DNA of 8,876 nt, from the NCBI GenBank assembly GCA_902490095.1, contig CABUCQ010000081.1, positions 1 through 8,876 of the forward strand, given 5' to 3'. Positions 4,722 through 8,876 of this stretch are shown here, piece after piece; within the stretch, counting starts at the first letter, position 1, and the number at the start of each line of letters is the position of its first letter. The position numbers and the translations under genes are program-made. A model generated the notes under the pieces. It was given only the letters and a program-made list of their open reading frames with translations, was not told the origin of the DNA and did not search any database. Source of the stretch: an uncultured Collinsella sp. GTDB lineage: Bacteria; Actinomycetota; Coriobacteriia; Coriobacteriales; Coriobacteriaceae.

Positions 4722-7280
4722 ATGTTTACTCCGCTTATCACTCATGATTCTGACGGCACTGCATTGGCGGCACCCGTTGATGCCGCACGTCGCAACGGTG
4801 CCACGTACAAGACGCGCACGATCGACGATCTGCGCATTAAGGACGATCGCCTGCGTGCGGCCATCGAGGGCACGGGGCACCTGCTGTTCGACGGCGGCAT
4901 GGGCACCATGTTGCAGGCCGCTGGCATGAAGGCGGGCGCCTTGCCCGAGCTGCTCAACTTTGATGAGCCCCAGGTTATCACCGATATCCAACGTCAATAT
5001 GTCGAGGCCGGCTGCGACGTGATCACCGCCAACACCTTTGGCGCCAATGCCCACAAGCTCGACGGCGCCGCCACCGTGGCAGATGTCTTTGCCGCCGCTG
5101 TCGCCTGCGCCCGCGCGGCTGGTGCCCGCTACGTCGCCGGTGACATCGGCCCCATCGGCGCACTGCTTCGTCCCTTAGGCACCCTCAGCTTCGACGAGGC
5201 CTATGACCTCTTTGCCGAGGAAGTGCGCGCCGGCGTCGCCGCGGGCGTGGACCTCTTTATTATCGAGACCATGACCGACCTGGCCGAGATCAAGGCGGCG
5301 GTCCTCGCCTGCCGCGAGAACTCCGACCTGCCCGTCTTTGCCACCATGACCTTTGAGGAAGACGGCCGTACCTTCCTGGGCACGAGTCCCGAGGTCGCCG
5401 CCATCACGCTCGACGCCATCGGTGCCGACGTTTTGGGCATCAACTGCAGTCAAGGACCGGCCGAGCTCCGAGAACTCGCCGCACGTATGCTCACCGTTAC
5501 CGACAAGCCCGTTATGGTGCAGGCCAATGCAGGACTCCCCCATGTGGACGACGACGGCAACACCGTCTTTGACATCCAGGCCCCCGAGTACGCCAAGGCC
5601 GTCGCCGGCATGATCGAGGACGGCGTGAGCGTCGTGGGCGGCTGCTGCGGCACCACGCCGGCGCACATGGCAGCCTTGCGCACGCTTATCGACAACCACA
5701 CGCCCAGCCCGCGCCGCCGCAAGCCCAGCATGTCGGTCACGAGCGCCCAGACGGTCGTGGACCTTCCCTGCGACGGCCACAAGATCGCCGTCATCGGCGA
5801 GCGCATCAATCCCACCGGCAAAAAGCGCCTGCAGCAGGCCCTGCGCGACGGTGACCTTGACTACGTCGTAAGCCAGGGCATCAGCCAGCAAGAGCAAGGT
5901 GCCGATATCCTGGACGTCAACGTGGGCCTGCCCGAGATCGACGAGGTCAAGATCATCCAGCAGGCGACCGAGCAGCTCCAGGGTTCCACGCTGCTGCCGT
6001 TGCAGATCGACTCCACCGACCCCGCAGCCGTCGAGGCCGCCGTGCGCCGCTACGCCGGCAAGCCCATCATCAACTCGGTCAATGGCAAGCAGCAGATCAT
6101 GGATGAGATCTTTCCGTTGGTTGCCCACTATGGAACCAACGTCGTCGGCCTTACGCTCGACGAAGGCGGCATCCCCGATACCGCCGAGGCTCGCTTCGCC
6201 ATCGCCGAGCGCATCGTGGCCGAAGCTGCCCGTTACGGCATCGGTCCGGACCGCATCCTCATCGACTGCCTGGTCATGACTGCCTCGACCAATCAACGCC
6301 AGGCCGAGCAGATCCTGCGCGCCATGTCCCTGTGCAAGGAGCGCCTGGGCGTCAAATGCGCGCTCGGCGTATCGAACATCAGCTTTGGCCTGCCTGCCCG
6401 CCCGCTGCTGGGCTCGGTCTTTTTGGCTGCCGCTTTTGGCGCGGGCCTGGACGCCCCCATCATGAACCCGGGCTCTAAGCGCTTTATGGACACCGTCTAC
6501 AGCTATCGCGTCCTGAGCGTTGAGGACGAGGGCTCGACCGGATATATCGAGCGCTACGCCGGCTGGACCGATCCGTACAAGATCGCCGCAAACCCGGCAG
6601 CGGCCCAGGCAGTATCGACCGACACTGTGCCCGCCGCTGGCACCGCCGGCTCCGACGGCAACGACGACCCGATTCGTCGCATGGTCGTCTCGGGCCGCAA
6701 GGGCGAAATCGCGGCCGAGACCGAGCGCCTGCTGGCCGACCACGACGCTATGGACCTCATCAACAACCACTTTATCCCCGCCCTCGACGAGGTCGGAGTC
6801 CTCTTTGACCAGGGCAAGTTCTTCCTGCCGCAGCTTATGGCCTCGGCCGAAGCCGCACGCGTGGGCTTCGACACCATCAAGCGCCTGATGCCCGCCGGCG
6901 AGATTGCCGACAAGGGCAAGATCTGCGTGGCCACCGTCAAGGGCGATATCCACGATATTGGCAAGAACATCGTCAAGATGCTGCTCGATAACTACGGCTA
7001 CACCGTCTTTGACCTAGGCCGCGACGTCGACCCACAAGAGGTACTCAAGACCGTCAAGGAGCGCGATATCAAACTCGTCGGCCTCTCGGCACTTATGACT
7101 ACCACCGTCGTGGCCATGGAAGAGACCATCAAGCTGCTTCATGCCGAGGTGCCGGGCGTCAAGATCATCGTAGGCGGCGCCGTACTCACCCCCGAATACG
7201 CCAAGCAGATCGGCGCGGACTACTACGCCAAGGACGCCGCCGAGAGCGCTCGTATCGCCGAAGAAGTCTTCGGACAGTAA
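4722..7280 (+). CDS. metH: Cobalamin-dependent methionine synthase, short form without activation domain
   Basis: MetH transfers the methyl group of methyl-tetrahydrofolate to homocysteine through cobalamin, giving methionine. The 852-residue product has three functional parts. Residues about 52-325 are the homocysteine methyltransferase domain, with LFDGGMGT (55-62) and the zinc ligands in GINCS (C242) and GGCCGT (C308, C309). Residues about 350-620 are the pterin-binding barrel: IGERINPTGKKRL (358-370), ILDVNVGLPEIDE (396-408), the NSVNG block (451-455) and SNISFGLPAR (551-560). After an Ala/Thr/Gly-rich linker (about 622-648) come the helical cap (about 650-725) and the cobalamin-binding domain with GDIHDIGKN (741-749), where H744 is the lower axial ligand (D742-x-H744-x2-G747). 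The protein ends right after this domain, so the roughly 330-residue reactivation domain of E. coli-type MetH is missing and is provided by the gene just upstream. About 50 residues precede the first domain, more than usual; the start is kept because AGGAG at 4711-4715 fits it and the next Met is residue 60, inside a conserved motif. Confidence 0.97.
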   Translation: MFTPLITHDSDGTALAAPVDAARRNGATYKTRTIDDLRIKDDRLRAAIEGTGHLLFDGGMGTMLQAAGMKAGALPELLNFDEPQVITDIQRQYVEAGCDVITANTFGANAHKLDGAATVADVFAAAVACARAAGARYVAGDIGPIGALLRPLGTLSFDEAYDLFAEEVRAGVAAGVDLFIIETMTDLAEIKAAVLACRENSDLPVFATMTFEEDGRTFLGTSPEVAAITLDAIGADVLGINCSQGPAELRELAARMLTVTDKPVMVQANAGLPHVDDDGNTVFDIQAPEYAKAVAGMIEDGVSVVGGCCGTTPAHMAALRTLIDNHTPSPRRRKPSMSVTSAQTVVDLPCDGHKIAVIGERINPTGKKRLQQALRDGDLDYVVSQGISQQEQGADILDVNVGLPEIDEVKIIQQATEQLQGSTLLPLQIDSTDPAAVEAAVRRYAGKPIINSVNGKQQIMDEIFPLVAHYGTNVVGLTLDEGGIPDTAEARFAIAERIVAEAARYGIGPDRILIDCLVMTASTNQRQAEQILRAMSLCKERLGVKCALGVSNISFGLPARPLLGSVFLAAAFGAGLDAPIMNPGSKRFMDTVYSYRVLSVEDEGSTGYIERYAGWTDPYKIAANPAAAQAVSTDTVPAAGTAGSDGNDDPIRRMVVSGRKGEIAAETERLLADHDAMDLINNHFIPALDEVGVLFDQGKFFLPQLMASAEAARVGFDTIKRLMPAGEIADKGKICVATVKGDIHDIGKNIVKMLLDNYGYTVFDLGRDVDPQEVLKTVKERDIKLVGLSALMTTTVVAMEETIKLLHAEVPGVKIIVGGAVLTPEYAKQIGADYYAKDAAESARIAEEVFGQ

Positions 7281-7305
7281 CACAACGGAAACAACCGAGC
7301 ACCAA

Positions 7306-7343
7306 AACGTGCCGCATGCGCCACTTGGCACGTGCGGCACGTT
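7306..7343. repeat. Strong inverted repeat between metH and the DUF711 gene
   Basis: AACGTGCCGCA (7306-7316) and TGCGGCACGTT (7333-7343) form a perfect 11-bp stem. Pairing continues inwards with one G-T pair and one mismatch (GCGCCA with TGGCAC), leaving almost no loop. The plus strand continues with AGAATAG, so there is no T-run for an intrinsic terminator of metH; on the minus strand only TTTT overlaps the stem base. It may be an operator over the promoter of the next gene, since a TTGGCA box (7325-7330) lies inside it, or a mRNA-stabilising or processing hairpin at the end of the methionine operon. Confidence 0.6.
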
Positions 7344-7353
7344 AGAATAGATA
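7325..7353 (+). promoter_or_regulatory. Possible promoter of the DUF711 gene
   Basis: TTGGCA (7325-7330, four of six matches to the -35 consensus) is followed after 17 bases by TAGATA (7348-7353), a weak -10. TAGAAT at 7343-7348 looks better as a -10 but has no -35 at the proper distance. The call rests mainly on spacing and on the gap after metH; readthrough from the methionine operon is equally possible. Confidence 0.25.
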
Positions 7354-7376
7354 AGACTATGCTCGTTTTGGCAGAT

Positions 7377-7381
7377 AGGAG
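7377..7381 (+). promoter_or_regulatory. Ribosome binding site of the DUF711 gene
   Basis: AGGAG lies 7 bases before the ATG at 7389 and fixes that start over the in-frame ATGs at 7332 and 7359, which lack such a site. ATG 7332 also lies within the preceding hairpin. Confidence 0.7.
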
Positions 7382-7388
7382 CGCAAGG

Positions 7389-8753
7389 ATGGCAATCACG
7401 CCCGCAGAAATCGCGGAAACCCGCGGCATGGTTGAGGAACAGAACCTCGACATCAGGACCATCACCATGGGTGTTTCGCTCATGGGTTGCGGCGACGAGA
7501 ACCTCGACCGCATGTGCACGAAGATCTACGACCACGTGACGCACACGGCTGAGCACCTGGTCGAGACCGCCGAGAACCTCGAGCGCGAGTACGGTATCCC
7601 CATCGTCAACAAGCGCGTTTCCGTCACCCCGGTGGCGCAGATCGCCGCGTGCTGCAAGGATGAGGACCTCACCCCCATCGCGCATGCCCTCGACCGTGCG
7701 GCCGAGACACTCGGCATCGATTACCTGGGCGGCTTCTCCGCACTCGTCCAGAAGGGCATCGGCGACGCCGACCGCCGCGTCATCCAGTCCATCCCCCAGG
7801 CGCTCGCTACCACCAGCCGCGTCTGTTCCAGCGTCAACGTCGCCAGCCTGCGTGCCGGCATCAACATGGACGCCGTACTCATGGCTGCGCAGACCATCAT
7901 CGACGCCGCTAAGCTCACGGCCGACCAGGATTCCGTCGGCGCTTCCAAGTTTGTCTGCTTTGCCAACATGGTCGAGGACTCCCCGTTTATGGCGGGCGCC
8001 GTCCACGGCGGTGGCGAGGCCGACGCCGTCATCAACGTAGGCGTCTCGGGCCCCGGCGTTATGGCCGCAGCCCTGGAGACACTGCCCGATTCCGCATCGA
8101 TGATGGAAGTCGCCGAGAAGATCAAGCAAACTGCCTTTAAGATCACCCGCGCCGGCGAACTCATGAGCCGCGAGGCCGCCCATCGCCTGGGTGTCGAGAA
8201 GGGCATTGTCGACCTGTCGCTGGCTCCCACGCCTGCTATCGGCGACTCCGTTGCCCGCATCCTCGAGATCATCGGTGTTGGCACCTGCGGTGGTCCGGGC
8301 ACGACCTGCGCACTCGCCATGCTCAACGATGCCGTCAAGAAGGGCGGCGTCATGGCCAGCTCCAGCGTGGGCGGCCTCTCGGGCGCTTTTATCCCCGTGT
8401 CCGAGGACGCCGGCATGATCGCCGCCGTCGAGGCCGGCGCGCTTTCGCTCGAGAAGCTCGAGGCCATGACCTGCGTGTGCTCCGTCGGCCTGGACATGAT
8501 CGCCATCCCCGGTGACACCCCGGTCGAGACCATCGCCGGCATCATCGCCGACGAGATGGCCATCGGCGTCATCAACAACAAGACCACGGCCGTCCGCGTG
8601 ATCCCCGCCATCGGCAAGGGCGTGGGCGACTGCGTCGAGTACGGCGGCCTGTTCGGCCGTGCGCCCATCATGCCGGTGAACCCCAACGCCGGCACCGTGC
8701 TTGCCCACCGCGGTGGTCGATTCCCGGCGCCGCTGAACTCGCTGAAGAACTAG
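7389..8753 (+). CDS. DUF711/UPF0210 (PFL family) protein of unknown function
   Basis: The 454-residue product is a full-length member of the UPF0210 (DUF711) family, which is normally about 450 residues and is often labelled PFL family because of a fold likened to pyruvate formate-lyase. No reaction is established for it. Recognisable family blocks are ITMGVSLMGCGD (25-36), INMDAVLMAA (158-167), KFVCFANMVEDSPFMAGAVHGGGEADAVINVG in two parts (187-218), DLSLAPTPAIGDSVARILE (275-293), GTCGGPGTTCALAML (298-312) and the C-terminal RGGRFPAPLNSLKN (441-454). Several cysteines are present (34, 43, 88, 89, 146, 190, 300, 307, 362, 364), but I see no glycyl-radical motif (RVxGY-type) near the C-terminus, so a PFL-like reaction is not supported. 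There is no signal peptide or membrane segment, so it should be cytoplasmic. The start at 7389 is set by AGGAG (7377-7381) 7 bases upstream; the frame is open 19 codons further. In many bacteria the family sits beside a small ACT-domain protein (UPF0237); none is present on the metH side here. Confidence 0.93.
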   Translation: MAITPAEIAETRGMVEEQNLDIRTITMGVSLMGCGDENLDRMCTKIYDHVTHTAEHLVETAENLEREYGIPIVNKRVSVTPVAQIAACCKDEDLTPIAHALDRAAETLGIDYLGGFSALVQKGIGDADRRVIQSIPQALATTSRVCSSVNVASLRAGINMDAVLMAAQTIIDAAKLTADQDSVGASKFVCFANMVEDSPFMAGAVHGGGEADAVINVGVSGPGVMAAALETLPDSASMMEVAEKIKQTAFKITRAGELMSREAAHRLGVEKGIVDLSLAPTPAIGDSVARILEIIGVGTCGGPGTTCALAMLNDAVKKGGVMASSSVGGLSGAFIPVSEDAGMIAAVEAGALSLEKLEAMTCVCSVGLDMIAIPGDTPVETIAGIIADEMAIGVINNKTTAVRVIPAIGKGVGDCVEYGGLFGRAPIMPVNPNAGTVLAHRGGRFPAPLNSLKN

Positions 8754-8790
8754 CTGAGGGGGACTGGCGAGGAGCCCCGGGGAGGGCAAA

Positions 8791-8797
8791 TATATAA
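8791..8797 (+). promoter_or_regulatory. Possible -10 box after the DUF711 gene
   Basis: TATATAA is the only A/T run in a GC-rich tail and stands 38 bases after the DUF711 stop, just before the large hairpin. No good -35 is visible 16-18 bases upstream. The call is tentative and rests on composition and position. Confidence 0.25.
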
Positions 8798-8800
8798 GGT

Positions 8801-8876
8801 CGCCTGCTCGGACAGTCCTGACTCGCACGGAGAGCACATTAAGTGCTCTCCGGCTCGTGCGGAACTCGCGATCGAC
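8801..8876 (+). other. Structured element at the right edge, incomplete (possible leader or small RNA)
   Basis: CGGAGAGCAC (8828-8837) and GTGCTCTCCG (8843-8852) make a perfect 10-bp stem around ATTAA. An outer helix CGCAC (8824-8828) with GTGCG (8857-8861) can stack on the inner 9 bp, leaving a 5-base bulge (8852-8856). There is no T-run after it, so it is not a simple terminator of the DUF711 gene. TATATA (8791-8796), in a GC-rich setting, could be a -10 box that starts an RNA near 8803. The element could be the 5' end of a structured RNA or the leader of a gene beyond the window. I do not recognise its family. Confidence 0.35.

Noticed and set aside
5175..6953. Very long minus-strand open frame opposite metH
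   Set aside because: It is a mirror of a GC-rich coding gene, with a composition of Gly, Asp, Val, Ala and His typical of antisense frames. The minus frame at 7014-8837 opposite the DUF711 gene is rejected for the same reason.
7306..7343. Intrinsic terminator of metH
   Set aside because: The stem is strong, but the sequence after it on the plus strand is AGAATAGATAAG with no T-run. It is listed as a dyad of unknown role instead.
7389..8753. Pyruvate formate-lyase or other glycyl-radical enzyme
   Set aside because: The PFL label refers to family naming. No C-terminal glycyl-radical motif, no paired active-site cysteines of PFL type and no activating radical-SAM gene are visible.
8754..8790. 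Terminator directly after the DUF711 gene
   Set aside because: GGGG and CCCC runs could pair, but with a long purine-rich loop and no T-run. No convincing terminator is seen before the right edge.

Overview
The window looks like ordinary chromosome from a GC-rich gut actinobacterium of the class Coriobacteriia, most like Collinsella. This is inferred from protein style, codon use and gene content (a type III glutamine synthetase, a short MetH with a separate reactivation protein, a DUF711 protein), not from a marker gene. Five complete genes and one partial gene are supported. I see no mobile element, tRNA, rRNA or CRISPR array.

Layout: (1) 1-353, minus strand: the N-terminal part of a flavodoxin-like protein, cut by the left edge. 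(2) 476-514: a rho-independent terminator for the next gene. (3) 538-2625, minus strand: glnN, type III glutamine synthetase. (4) 2626-3051: a 426-bp divergent regulatory region unusually rich in dyads and repeats. It holds a four-half-site array resembling actinobacterial GlnR boxes on the glnN side, and a perfect inverted repeat abutting a TATAAT-like hexamer on the metF side. (5) 3052-7280, plus strand: a tight three-gene methionine operon of metF, a stand-alone MetH reactivation-domain protein and a short metH, joined by a stop/start overlap and by a stop codon that overlaps the next ribosome binding site. (6) 7281-7388: a gap with a strong 11-bp-stem dyad. (7) 7389-8753, plus strand: a DUF711/UPF0210 (PFL-like) protein of unknown function. 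(8) 8754-8876: a short tail with an A/T-rich -10-like box and a large hairpin that runs towards the right edge.

How the genes fit together: MetF reduces methylene-tetrahydrofolate to methyl-tetrahydrofolate. MetH uses it to methylate homocysteine through cobalamin. The separate reactivation protein supplies the S-adenosylmethionine-dependent reductive repair that the C-terminal domain of long MetH enzymes normally performs. The flavodoxin-like protein is too distant and on the opposite strand to be assigned as electron donor. GlnN assimilates ammonia and is transcribed divergently from the methionine operon.

The novelty is mostly regulatory: the glnN/metF intergenic region and the structured elements flanking the DUF711 gene. 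No clearly new enzyme system is visible.
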